A stretch of 64,000 bases of DNA from Verrucomicrobiaceae bacterium UBA7681 (GCA_002482965.1 DLGZ01000060.1:58514-122513), one strand, 5' to 3'. Positions 8,625-16,147 are shown, numbered from the stretch's first letter. Program-made: numbers and translations. The notes: a model not told the origin generated them from the sequence alone.

Positions 8625-9944
8625 TCATTCCTGGCTGCCGCTGCGTTTTTTGATCTCAGCGAAGGCGTACGCCAAGGCTTTGTTGGCAAGGCTTTCGGCT
8701 TCGTCTGGGAGGAAAGGCTCCGTGTACGGTCTGTTGACTTGTTGCTGTTTAGCACAGGAGATCGTGTAGCGATTTTCACCAAAAGAGATTGTTGTTGAGA
8801 CCTCAACATCAAAAGGGTCGGGTGCCTTGCCTAAGTAGCGATGGAAATAATGAGTCACTACGAATGGAGTCTGGCTGGAGCGTTGAATCATGCGTTCCAA
8901 CGCCGTCGAGGGACTGCCGCTGGCGTTTAGTTCTGGTGGCTGAATCCTCACTTCATGTGCTTTAAACAGAGGCGTGAACTTGCTGAGTTTTGCGCCAAAC
9001 CTTTCGACGAACTCGCGAAGACCCAAGTCAAACAGTTCACGCAGCACCTCTGGAGACCGAAACACAACTTTGTCCTTATTTTCCTGCTGATTTCTCACAA
9101 AAATCGCCACCTCCTTCTCCAGATCGCTTGGTTCTTCAATGCTTTCTCCCTTGGCTGCCTTGATGCCAAGCTGCAGTGACCACTCGAGGCGGCGCTGGAG
9201 GTAGGACATGAGGGCGGAGAGTTCGCCGGCATCGGCTAGGCGGAGGGCGGTGAGGTAGGCTTCCTTTTCGTCGGTGCGGACGATGAGGGGCAGGTAACCG
9301 CTGCGCATGAGGACGTAGTTCATCAGCAGGCGGGCCACGCGGCCGTTGCCATCTTCAAAGGGATGGATGAGGACGAAGTCGTGGTGCAGCTTCGCTAGGA
9401 GAGCTGCGATGGGCAGGGTGGGGGAGGTGAGTTCCTGTCGCAGCCATGCCACGAGATCGCCCATGCGGGCTGGTGTTTCTTCCACACTGGCAAACGAGAG
9501 GATTTCGCCATTGGCCTGACGCACGCTGTTGGGCGTGGTCTTGTATTGGCCTGGAATGATCTCCTTGCGCGTGCTCTGGCCATCCGGTGTCTCTGCGGAC
9601 TTCCAGAAGGGTTCTTTGAGGATGATCTGGTTGAGATCGCGGATGTCGCCCTCGGATATGAGGCGTTCTTTGTCTGCTGCGAGAGCGCGCACGTGATCGA
9701 TGCCCACATCATGGGCTTTCATTTCCAGGTACTCGCGGTGGCTGTGATTGCCGGTGGTGCGGTCATACAGCAGCAGCAGCTCGGTTTCGCCATAGGTCAG
9801 CGTGTTGCCTTCAATGTGGTTGGAGTGGTAGTTCCACTCCAGGCGCAGTTTTTTCCAGAGACGTGCCTCATGCTCCGCCGCGAGCGGCTGGAGGGCCTGC
9901 CATTCATCTCGCAGGGCGTCGAGGGGCTGGATCTCAGTGTGCAT
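8625..9944 (-). CDS. Fic-domain protein (probable AMP transferase)
   Basis: A protein of about 439 residues from the ATG at 9944; the frame is open for 220 codons more, but that part runs through repeat DNA and has no Fic similarity. The Fic core motif HPFEDGNGR is at residues 194-202, with catalytic His194. An inhibitory motif SNHIEG at residues 41-46 matches the (S/T)xxxE(G/N) pattern of class II Fic proteins, in which a Glu blocks ATP binding. Residues after about 260 match nothing I recognise, and the DNA there (8625-9170) is visibly less GC-rich than the Fic part. Fic enzymes usually transfer AMP to target hydroxyls. The target is unknown. It is bordered by repeat DNA on both sides. Confidence 0.9.
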   Translation of the reverse strand: MHTEIQPLDALRDEWQALQPLAAEHEARLWKKLRLEWNYHSNHIEGNTLTYGETELLLLYDRTTGNHSHREYLEMKAHDVGIDHVRALAADKERLISEGDIRDLNQIILKEPFWKSAETPDGQSTRKEIIPGQYKTTPNSVRQANGEILSFASVEETPARMGDLVAWLRQELTSPTLPIAALLAKLHHDFVLIHPFEDGNGRVARLLMNYVLMRSGYLPLIVRTDEKEAYLTALRLADAGELSALMSYLQRRLEWSLQLGIKAAKGESIEEPSDLEKEVAIFVRNQQENKDKVVFRSPEVLRELFDLGLREFVERFGAKLSKFTPLFKAHEVRIQPPELNASGSPSTALERMIQRSSQTPFVVTHYFHRYLGKAPDPFDVEVSTTISFGENRYTISCAKQQQVNRPYTEPFLPDEAESLANKALAYAFAEIKKRSGSQE

Positions 9945-10114
9945 GGGGGTAGGGAAGCCGGAGATGGAAACAGATGCCAATGGAAAAGCGGGAAAGTTGG
10001 CGGGCTTGGAGGGTGGGTTTGTCCAACTGGCGTGTTGCGTGCGTATACCCCCCCCGAGGGATTTGGGGAAATTGGGGACGTTTCTTCCGCAGGTTCGGGG
10101 CGGAAACACACCAG

Positions 10115-10145
10115 CCCCCGTTGAAACTGTGGAAATAGTGGAAGT
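10115..10145 (-). repeat. Inverted copy of the conserved 3' word of the 7589-8215 repeat
   Basis: On the minus strand this reads ACTTCCACTATTTCCACAGT followed by TTCAACGGGGG, identical in its core to the copies at 7848 and 8166. It belongs with the hairpin at 10473-10510, from which it is separated by about 330 bases of other sequence, whereas in the tandem units the gap is about 35 bases. A C8 tract lies nearby at 10048-10055. Confidence 0.75.
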
Positions 10146-10168
10146 CACCGCGCCGCGCTTCCGGAGGA

Positions 10169-10298
10169 GAGGGATCATCCTGATCCCTCCACGCGCCGTC
10201 TTGCCCACAGCTCTTATTAAATAGCAAATCCACAGGGGCTTCTTTCCGTGCGGGGTTTTACAAGAAGGCGGAGCGCTGAGGGATCGGGACGATCCCTC
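10169..10298. repeat. Pair of hairpins with the same stem GAGGGATC/GATCCCTC
   Basis: Perfect 8-bp stems occur at 10169-10189 (loop ATCCT) and 10278-10298 (loop GGGAC), about 110 bases apart, in the sequence that separates the two halves of the inverted repeat copy. The paired layout recalls REP-type elements. The DNA between holds no convincing gene. Confidence 0.6.
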
Positions 10299-10472
10299 TC
10301 CTGCCAAGCATGAGCCGCAGGCATGCGGAGCCGTGGTTTCCATGGCAACCAGCAGGGTGGGGTATGGTTGCCGCCAGAGTTCGGTTCTTTTCGCCATGAA
10401 ATACCATGGTTTGCCATTCGATGCCACAGGGTGCCTCTCAGTGCCCCGGATTTCGGGTGCAGGGAAAGTCTG

Positions 10473-10510
10473 GTTGCCGGTTGCCGTGCTTAGGGTAGGC
10501 AACCGGCAAC
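10473..10510 (-). repeat. 13-bp perfect hairpin with conserved loop word
   Basis: GTTGCCGGTTGCC (10473-10485) pairs perfectly with GGCAACCGGCAAC (10498-10510). The loop, read on the minus strand, contains CCCTAAGCA, the same word as in the hairpins at 7773-7816 and 8093-8132, although the stem sequence differs. The rest of 9945-10610 holds no gene that I can support; 10578-10598 is the partner of the short-word repeat at 7219-7257. Confidence 0.75.
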
Positions 10511-10610
10511 TTGGGGGCAGATGCAGGCTGCGGCATCTTGCAGTTCTTCCATCCAGCAGCAGCCAGCGGGCACGCCATGATCGAGGACGAGGACGAACGT
10601 CGCCCACCCC

Positions 10611-11957
10611 TCACGGCGGCACCGTGAACGTCCCGCCGCAGGCATTGGCGATCTGATTCAGCAGCGACAGTTCGCCGGGAACTTGGGTGGGTTCTTCGCC
10701 GATGCTGATGCAGTGGATGCGGACCTTGAACTGGGTGTGGATGCGCTGGGCGAGATCCTGCACCTGGGCGGGGGTGCCGTCGCTGGGCTGGCCGTCGCTG
10801 AGGAAGTAGAGGGTGTCGATGCGGCCCTCCGGGAGGATGCGGGTGAGGGCGTGGTTGAAGGCTTCGCACATGGGCGTGCCGCCGTCGGCCTGGATGCGAT
10901 CCACAAACTGCACGGCCTGCTTGTGATTTTTCTCGTCGTTCAGCGCCATGCCACGGGCGGTGAAGCAGGAGTCCACGCCCTCGCCAAAGGTGAGGATGCC
11001 GTAGCGCAGGCTGCTGGACTTGTTTTGCAGGGCGGTGAGGAGGTTGCTCATCTGCCCCTTGAGTTTGCCGATGCGGTCGTCGCGGTTCATGCTGCCGCTC
11101 ACGTCGAGGATGAAGAGCGCGCCTTTGCCACGGATTTCCACTCCGTAAAACGAGGCCATGTTCATGGCGGGGTCGTCATCCAGTGGCTTGAGGAGTTTCT
11201 GCGCCTTGAGGAATTCCGCGTAGTCGCTGCGGGCGAGCCTTTTCCACGGGATGTTTGCACCCTGGGCGGTGAGCCAGGCCTTCCACTTGTCGGTTTCATT
11301 CGCAAAATCCTGCCCGGTGAGTTGAAACAGGGAGCCGTGGACGGCCTCGCCGATGGCGTCGTCGTTCAGGTAGGGCAGGAGGGACTGCAGGGAGAGGGGG
11401 CTGCGCATGCCGCCCAGAGCCTCTGCGGCGCAGGCGCGCATGACGTGGGCATTGGCTGGGTCCAGCAGCGTGGCAACGCGGGCCACCACGGGGTCGGGAT
11501 TGTCCGGGAAGGCCCCGAGCGCCCGGGCGGCGAGGGCGATGCGCTCTGGCTCCTTCACCGCCGAGAGCGGGCCTTTGATCTGGGTGAGGAGATTCCAGAA
11601 GAAGGTGCGCGTCTCCAGCAGGTGAGCGCCGGAAAAGAACAGCAGGGCATCGTCATCGCAGGTGGGGTGCCGCGCCAGCCAGTCCACCAGGGCTTTGCGG
11701 CCATCGCCCGCAGGCCAGCCGGCCACGATCTCGGCCAGGCGCAGCTTGATGCCGAAGCCGGTGCGCTTGTCGCCCACGAGGGTGAGTACGGCCTCACCGG
11801 CCAGCTTCTGTGCATGCAGGTCTTTCAGGGCTGCCAGCGCCTCCTGATTGCCGCTGCGGGCGCTTTTGACGATGCCTTTGAGCACAGTAGCCACATCCTC
11901 CGCTGCGGGCAGGCCGGTGATGGCGAGCAGCAGCAGGAGGGCAAGGTGGCGGCACAT
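10611..11957 (-). CDS. Secreted protein with HEAT-like region and C-terminal VWA domain
   Basis: A 448-residue protein with a signal peptide (about residues 1-19, cleavage near PAAE). Residues 20-215 are helical and Leu/Ala-rich, with HEAT-like stretches such as RIALAARALGAFPDNPDPVV and MRACAAEALGGM. The C-terminal VWA domain starts at about 275 and has the metal-site motif DVSGSM at residues 285-290, a TP segment (DGGTPMC) and the FLSDGQPSDG stretch. Such proteins are common in Planctomycetota and Verrucomicrobiota and probably mediate protein contacts outside the cytoplasm. No partner genes lie beside it; repeat DNA flanks it on both sides. Confidence 0.85.
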   Translation of the reverse strand: MCRHLALLLLLAITGLPAAEDVATVLKGIVKSARSGNQEALAALKDLHAQKLAGEAVLTLVGDKRTGFGIKLRLAEIVAGWPAGDGRKALVDWLARHPTCDDDALLFFSGAHLLETRTFFWNLLTQIKGPLSAVKEPERIALAARALGAFPDNPDPVVARVATLLDPANAHVMRACAAEALGGMRSPLSLQSLLPYLNDDAIGEAVHGSLFQLTGQDFANETDKWKAWLTAQGANIPWKRLARSDYAEFLKAQKLLKPLDDDPAMNMASFYGVEIRGKGALFILDVSGSMNRDDRIGKLKGQMSNLLTALQNKSSSLRYGILTFGEGVDSCFTARGMALNDEKNHKQAVQFVDRIQADGGTPMCEAFNHALTRILPEGRIDTLYFLSDGQPSDGTPAQVQDLAQRIHTQFKVRIHCISIGEEPTQVPGELSLLNQIANACGGTFTVPP

Positions 11958-12311
11958 GGGGCAGGGGAGGGAGGCTAATCTCCTGAGTGAAGTATGAGTC
12001 CGCCGCCTGGAGAACCAAGCTGAAAAGAGACCTCTTGTGCAATCCCGGGCTAAATCCCGCGAGGCAGGCGCTTTTTGGAGTGCGGCTGCGGGAGGTGCCG
12101 CATTCGAGCTTCTCGGGTGGGCGTGGGCTGGACGGCCGGCGAAGAATTATCGGCTCCCGCTGTCGAGTATTTTTTCACATGCGCATGCCGTCCGGCAAGT
12201 CGAAAGCGGTAGCTGCGGTCGTTCCTCCCTTCGCAACCGCACTCCATAAGGGGGGGGAGGCGGCGGACGCCGAAAGATTCGGCAATCTTTCGCAAACAGA
12301 CGAAATAGTCT
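11958..12311. other. Gene-free DNA upstream of the tRNA-Thr promoter
   Basis: I see no gene. The stretch is low-complexity and GC-rich, and contains the inverted repeat copy at 12201-12251 and a G8 tract (12250-12257). Confidence 0.5.
12201..12251 (-). repeat. Inverted, hairpin-less copy of the 8256-8337 repeat
   Basis: Read on the minus strand it gives CCTTATGGAGTGCGGTTGCG, then AAGGGAGGAAC, a short variable part, and GCTACCGCTTTCG, matching 8256-8337 except that the nested hairpin is absent. The two copies are inverted and flank the Fic gene, the 10.1-10.5 kb repeats and the secreted VWA gene. Confidence 0.7.
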
Positions 12312-12339
12312 TTGACTGTGCCCCCAACAGCCCTAGTAT
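12312..12339 (+). promoter_or_regulatory. Candidate sigma-70-type promoter for trnT-tuf
   Basis: TTGACT (12312-12317) and TAGTAT (12334-12339) are separated by 16 bases and lie about 125 bases upstream of the tRNA-Thr gene. This is the best promoter-like pair ahead of the long translation/transcription gene cluster. Position is by inspection only. Confidence 0.5.
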
Positions 12340-12462
12340 CGCGCCACTTTTTCGGAACAAAGCCGGGGTGTACTGTCTCCTGACGCCAGTCATGGAGGTT
12401 GTCATATCCCGGTTTTCTTGTCGAAAGAGGAGGAGGTTTCTCACCAAACCGCCGCCGGTTAC

Positions 12463-12534
12463 GCTGTTATAGCTCAGTGGTAGAGCACGTCCTTGGTAAG
12501 GACGAGGTCGAGGGTTCAAGTCCCTCTAACAGCT
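12463..12534 (+). tRNA. tRNA-Thr (GGT)
   Basis: A full cloverleaf can be drawn: acceptor GCTGTTA/TAACAGC, D arm GCTC/GAGC, anticodon stem CGTCC/GGACG around loop TTGGTAA (anticodon GGT), and T arm GAGGG/CCCTC with loop TTCAAGT. The discriminator base is T and CCA is encoded at 12535-12537. It lies 78 bases upstream of tuf, the usual tRNA-Thr/tuf arrangement, and is probably co-transcribed and then processed. Confidence 0.97.
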
Positions 12535-12612
12535 CCAGTGGCAGTCCGTGGGGATCTTCGAAACACGACAAACGAACCAGTCCCAAGCGCACCCCCTCAA
12601 CTAACTCCACCC

Positions 12613-13797
12613 ATGGCTAAAGAAGCATTCCAACGCAACAAGCCGCACGTCAACATCGGCACGATTGGCCACGTTGACCACGGCAAAACCACTCTGACCG
12701 CCGCCATCACGACTGTCCTTTCCAAGAAGGGCTTCGCTCAGGCACGTGCATATGATCAGATCGACGCAGCTCCAGAAGAAAAAGAGCGCGGTATCACGAT
12801 CAACACCGCTCACGTGGAGTATGAAACCGAGAAGCGTCATTACGCTCACGTCGATTGTCCCGGACACGCTGACTATGTGAAGAACATGATCACCGGCGCC
12901 GCTCAGATGGACGGTGGTATCCTCGTCGTTTCCGCTGCTGACGGCCCAATGCCCCAGACCCGTGAGCACATCCTGCTTGCCCGTCAGGTCGGCGTTCCTG
13001 CCCTCGTGGTGTTCATGAACAAAGTGGACATGGTTGACGATCCAGAACTCCTCGACCTCGTCGAGATGGAAGTTCGCGATCTCCTTTCCAAGTATGACTT
13101 CCCAGGTGACGACATTCCGATCGTCAAGGGTTCTGCTCTCAAGGCCCTCGAAGGCGATGCTGAGCATGAAGCCAACATCCTGAAGCTCATGGACGCTGTC
13201 GACAGCTACATCCCGCTTCCAGAACGTCCGATCGACAAGGACTTCCTCATGCCAGTCGAAGACGTGTTCGCGATCGAAGGTCGTGGTACCGTCTGCACCG
13301 GCCGTGTTGAGCGTGGTATCGTCAAGAAGATGTCCGAAGTCGAAATCATCGGCATCCGCCCGACGATGAAGACCACCGTCACCGACATCGAAATGTTCCG
13401 CAAGCTGCTCGACGAAGGTCGTGCAGGCGACAACGTCGGCCTTCTGCTTCGCGGCACGAAGAAGACCGATATCGAGCGCGGTCAGGTCATCGCCAAGCCA
13501 GGTTCCGTCACTCCTCATAAGAAGTTCACCGCAGAGGTGTACGTTCTTTCCAAGGACGAAGGCGGCCGCCACACCCCCTTCTTCAACAACTACCGCCCGC
13601 AGTTCTACTTCCGCACCACGGACGTGACCGGCAGCGTGAAGCTTCCTGAAGGTGTTGAAATGGTGATGCCTGGTGACAACGTCTCGATCGAAGTCGAGCT
13701 GATCACCCCGATCGCCATGGAAAAGACCATCCGTTTCGCTATCCGTGAAGGTGGCAAGACCGTCGGTGCTGGCCGCGTCGCCAACATCCTCGACTAG
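12613..13797 (+). CDS. tuf: Elongation factor Tu
   Basis: A 394-residue protein, full length for EF-Tu. It has the G1 motif GHVDHGKT at residues 19-26, the switch segment RGITINTAHVEYE, DCPGHADYV (G3), NKVDMVDD (G4), and a complete C-terminal barrel ending in GAGRVANILD. EF-Tu brings aminoacyl-tRNA to the ribosome in a GTP-dependent way. Start at MAKEAFQRNKPH; the frame is open upstream but that part crosses the tRNA. It sits between tRNA-Thr and tRNA-Trp genes. Its wobble positions are enriched in C, as expected for a highly expressed gene. Confidence 0.99.
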   Translation: MAKEAFQRNKPHVNIGTIGHVDHGKTTLTAAITTVLSKKGFAQARAYDQIDAAPEEKERGITINTAHVEYETEKRHYAHVDCPGHADYVKNMITGAAQMDGGILVVSAADGPMPQTREHILLARQVGVPALVVFMNKVDMVDDPELLDLVEMEVRDLLSKYDFPGDDIPIVKGSALKALEGDAEHEANILKLMDAVDSYIPLPERPIDKDFLMPVEDVFAIEGRGTVCTGRVERGIVKKMSEVEIIGIRPTMKTTVTDIEMFRKLLDEGRAGDNVGLLLRGTKKTDIERGQVIAKPGSVTPHKKFTAEVYVLSKDEGGRHTPFFNNYRPQFYFRTTDVTGSVKLPEGVEMVMPGDNVSIEVELITPIAMEKTIRFAIREGGKTVGAGRVANILD

Positions 13798-13827
13798 TTC
13801 GCTTGGTAAGTTCGTTTGTCTCGAATC

Positions 13828-13856
13828 CCGCCGGGTCTGGCGCACAGACCCGGCGG
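13828..13856 (+). terminator. Strong hairpin between tuf and tRNA-Trp
   Basis: A perfect 12-bp stem (CCGCCGGGTCTG at 13828-13839 and CAGACCCGGCGG at 13845-13856) with a 5-base loop GCGCA lies 30 bases after the tuf stop. The sequence that follows (TGATTTCGTC) has only a weak T-run. It could be a partial terminator, an RNA stability element for tuf mRNA, or a processing site. Confidence 0.6.
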
Positions 13857-13898
13857 TGATTTCGTCTCCCAGCCGGGAGTCGGAACGAGGTGTCGGAC

Positions 13899-13926
13899 TT
13901 GCAATTTTGATTCCATCCGTTATTCA
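13899..13926 (+). promoter_or_regulatory. Candidate promoter ahead of tRNA-Trp/secE
   Basis: TTGCAA (13899-13904) and TATTCA (13921-13926) with a 16-base spacer lie about 27 bases upstream of the tRNA-Trp gene and downstream of the strong tuf hairpin. Together they suggest that the secE-nusG-ribosomal part can be transcribed apart from tuf. Confidence 0.45.
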
Positions 13927-13952
13927 TTCCGGGAAGCATTTCTCGCTAACAC

Positions 13953-14025
13953 AGGTCAGTAGCTCAATTGGTAGAGTAGTGGTCTCCAAAACCATTGGTT
14001 GTGGGTTCGAGTCCCTCCTGGCCTG
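13953..14025 (+). tRNA. tRNA-Trp (CCA)
   Basis: Acceptor AGGTCAG/CTGGCCT, D arm GCTC/GAGT, anticodon stem GTGGT/ACCAT around CTCCAAA (anticodon CCA), T loop TTCGAGT. The T stem GTGGG/CCCTC has one T-T mismatch. The discriminator is G and CCA is encoded at 14026-14028. It directly precedes secE, as in many bacteria. Confidence 0.96.
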
Positions 14026-14070
14026 CCAGCGATAATCCCGGAAACATCCGCAGAAAACGAAACGCTTCAC

Positions 14071-14289
14071 ATGAGTCGCATCCGCAAATACATCGGCGAA
14101 GTCATCCTTGAACTCAAGAAGGCCACGTGGCCCTGGGATTCCAAAGAAAAAGGCTTCGCCAAATACCGCGAATTGATTGAATCCACCGTGGTGGTCTTCG
14201 TCGCGATGATTCTCCTCGGAGGCTTCGTGGCAGCGTTTGACATCAGTTTCAAGTGGGCCTTTGAGGCCGCTCAGAAGCTCGGTGCATAA
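14071..14289 (+). CDS. secE: Preprotein translocase subunit SecE
   Basis: A 72-residue short-form SecE with the conserved amphipathic segment EVILELKKATWPWDSKE (about residues 10-26) and one membrane span at about residues 38-60 (ESTVVVFVAMILLGGFVAAF). SecE clamps SecY in the translocon. Start at MSRIRKYIGE; the open frame extends upstream only through the tRNA gene. It lies between tRNA-Trp and nusG, 38 bases before nusG, the canonical order. Confidence 0.96.
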   Translation: MSRIRKYIGEVILELKKATWPWDSKEKGFAKYRELIESTVVVFVAMILLGGFVAAFDISFKWAFEAAQKLGA

Positions 14290-14327
14290 TTCACTGTTTT
14301 CCCCCAACCCCCTTTTTCTAAATTCTT

Positions 14328-14897
14328 ATGGGAGCTATCCCCGCACCTCGCGACCAGTGGTTTGTCATCCACGTCCGCTCCGGCCTTGAACAAAAGGTCC
14401 GTGACAGCATGCTCCGCCGTATTGAGAAAGAGGAGATGGGTGATTACGTCTTCCAGGTTCTCGTGCCCATGGAACGCGTTGCCGAAGTCAAGAAGGGCAA
14501 GCGCTCAGAAAGCAACCGCAAGTTCTTCCCCGGCTACGTCATCGCCAACTGCCACCTGCTGGACGAGCACAATCGCCTGGTGGAAAAGACCTGGTATTTC
14601 GTCAAAGAAACCGACGGCGTCCTCAACTTCGCCGGTGCCAAGGATCACCCGATCTCGATGCGCGCCAAGGAAGTGGAGGCCATGCTGGCCCAGGTGGGCG
14701 ACAAAGCCGAAGGCGCTGTGCCCAAGATCGCCTTCAACCTCGGCGACACCGTGCGTGTGGCCGACGGTCCCTTCGAGAGCCAGAACGGCATCGTCGAAGA
14801 GATCGATCCAGAACGCGGCGTGCTGCGCGTCTCCGTCAACATTTTCGGACGCTCCACACCGGTCGATCTCGAATACTGGCAGGTCGAGAAGGCATAA
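14328..14897 (+). CDS. nusG: Transcription termination/antitermination factor NusG
   Basis: A 189-residue protein. The N-terminal NGN domain includes QWFVIHVRSGLEQKV (about residues 10-24) and KFFPGYVIANC. The C-terminal KOW domain lies at about residues 130-185 (LGDTVRVADGPF, NGIVEEIDPERGVLRVSVNI, FGRSTPVDLEYWQVEKA). NusG binds RNA polymerase and links it with Rho or ribosomal S10. The gene sits between secE and rplK, the classic order. Confidence 0.97.
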   Translation: MGAIPAPRDQWFVIHVRSGLEQKVRDSMLRRIEKEEMGDYVFQVLVPMERVAEVKKGKRSESNRKFFPGYVIANCHLLDEHNRLVEKTWYFVKETDGVLNFAGAKDHPISMRAKEVEAMLAQVGDKAEGAVPKIAFNLGDTVRVADGPFESQNGIVEEIDPERGVLRVSVNIFGRSTPVDLEYWQVEKA

Positions 14898-14950
14898 GCC
14901 GCTCCGCCACCCCCTGAATCTCAACTCAAGCAAGCAAGGAACACAAAGAC

Positions 14951-15376
14951 ATGGCCAAGGAAATCATCAAACTCATCAAGCTCCAGATCAAGGCTGGTGC
15001 CGCCAACCCCGCACCGCCCATCGGCCCTGCTCTCGGTCAGGCCGGTGTGAACATCATGGCCTTCTGCAAGGAGTTCAACGCCGCTACTGCCAAGGCAGGT
15101 GGTGACGTCCTTCCAACCGTGATCACGGTGTACAAGGACAAGAGCTTCACCTTCATCACCAAGCAGCCTCCTGCTTCCAACCTCCTGAAGAAGATCGCGA
15201 ACATCGCCAGCGGCTCCAAGGAAGCGAACAAGATCAAGGTCGCCAAAATCACCCGCGCTCAGCTTCTTGAAGCCACCAAGCTCAAGATCGCCGACCTTAA
15301 CACTTCCGATCTCACGATGGCATCCCGCATCATGGCGGGCACCGCACGCCAGATGGGCATCGAAATCATCGACTAA
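14951..15376 (+). CDS. rplK: 50S ribosomal protein L11
   Basis: A 141-residue protein, the standard length, with the signature NPAPPIGPALGQAGVNIMAF at about residues 19-38 and the C-terminal rRNA-binding domain (ANKIKVAKITRAQL, GTARQMGIEI). L11 forms the GTPase-associated centre with 23S rRNA and the L10-L12 stalk. It is 53 bases after nusG and 53 bases before rplA. L1-type autoregulation usually acts on the rplK leader in bacteria; the short leader here shows no obvious mimic of the 23S site. Confidence 0.98.
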   Translation: MAKEIIKLIKLQIKAGAANPAPPIGPALGQAGVNIMAFCKEFNAATAKAGGDVLPTVITVYKDKSFTFITKQPPASNLLKKIANIASGSKEANKIKVAKITRAQLLEATKLKIADLNTSDLTMASRIMAGTARQMGIEIID

Positions 15377-15429
15377 TCACTTAACCGAAGCAGGAGAACG
15401 TCACAGTTCGCCACCACTGCACATACACC

Positions 15430-16128
15430 ATGCAAAAGAGAAGCAAACGTTACAAGAAAGCAGCCGAGATGGTTCCGGCAGGCAAGGCATTCACGCTCGA
15501 AGAAGCGGCCGAACTCCTGCGCAAACTCCCTGGCACCAAGTTCAACCAGACCGTCACCCTGTCGTTCCGCATGGGTGTGGATCCGAAGAAGAGCGACCAG
15601 ATGGTGCGCGGTACCTGCCCACTGCCTCATGGCTCCGGCAAGACTGTGCGCGTCGCCGTCTTCGCCCAAGGCGCTGCCGCTGAGGCCGCCAAGGCCGCTG
15701 GTGCTGACATCGTCGGCAACGAAGACCTCATCGCCAAGGTGAAGGACGGTTTCACGGATTTCGACGTCGCCATCGCCACCCCGGCTGCGATGACCGAAGT
15801 GCGTAAACTCGGTAAGCAGCTCGGACCTCGCGGTTTGATGCCGAATCCTCGTACCGGCACCGTCACTGACGACACCGCCGCAGCAGTCAAGGCCGTCAAA
15901 GCAGGCCGTGCTGACTTCAAGCTCGACAAGAACGGCAACATCGCCTCCTCCGTCGGCAAGGCTTCCTTCGAAGTGCCTCAGCTCACTGAAAACGCCACCG
16001 CGCTGATCGAAGCCGTGGTGCGTGCCAAGCCAGCTTCCGCCCGTGGCCGCTACGTCGAAACCATCACTCTCGCCGCCACCATGTCGCCTGCTCTTCGCAT
16101 CGACGTGTCGAAGTACGTCAAACTTTAA
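15430..16128 (+). CDS. rplA: 50S ribosomal protein L1
   Basis: A 232-residue protein of normal length, with the family stretches TFNQTVTLSFRMGVDPKKSDQ-like (about residues 37-57), KLGKQLGPRGLMPNPRTGTV and the C-terminal RGRYVETITLAATMSPALRI. L1 binds 23S rRNA at the mobile L1 stalk near the E site and in other bacteria represses its own operon. It is separated by 19 bases from rplJ. Confidence 0.98.
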   Translation: MQKRSKRYKKAAEMVPAGKAFTLEEAAELLRKLPGTKFNQTVTLSFRMGVDPKKSDQMVRGTCPLPHGSGKTVRVAVFAQGAAAEAAKAAGADIVGNEDLIAKVKDGFTDFDVAIATPAAMTEVRKLGKQLGPRGLMPNPRTGTVTDDTAAAVKAVKAGRADFKLDKNGNIASSVGKASFEVPQLTENATALIEAVVRAKPASARGRYVETITLAATMSPALRIDVSKYVKL

Positions 16129-16147
16129 TTTATAGAAGCACTGTCAC

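Noticed and set aside
9945..10607. N-terminal extension of the Fic gene
   Set aside because: The extension runs through repeat and hairpin DNA, lacks any Fic similarity, and the core protein starts naturally at 9944.
8625..12251. Transposon or integrative element carrying the Fic gene
   Set aside because: No transposase, integrase or terminal target duplication was seen; the repeats alone do not prove an element.
16129..16147. L10 leader autoregulatory site between rplA and rplJ
   Set aside because: The gap is only 19 bases, too short for the known leader structure.
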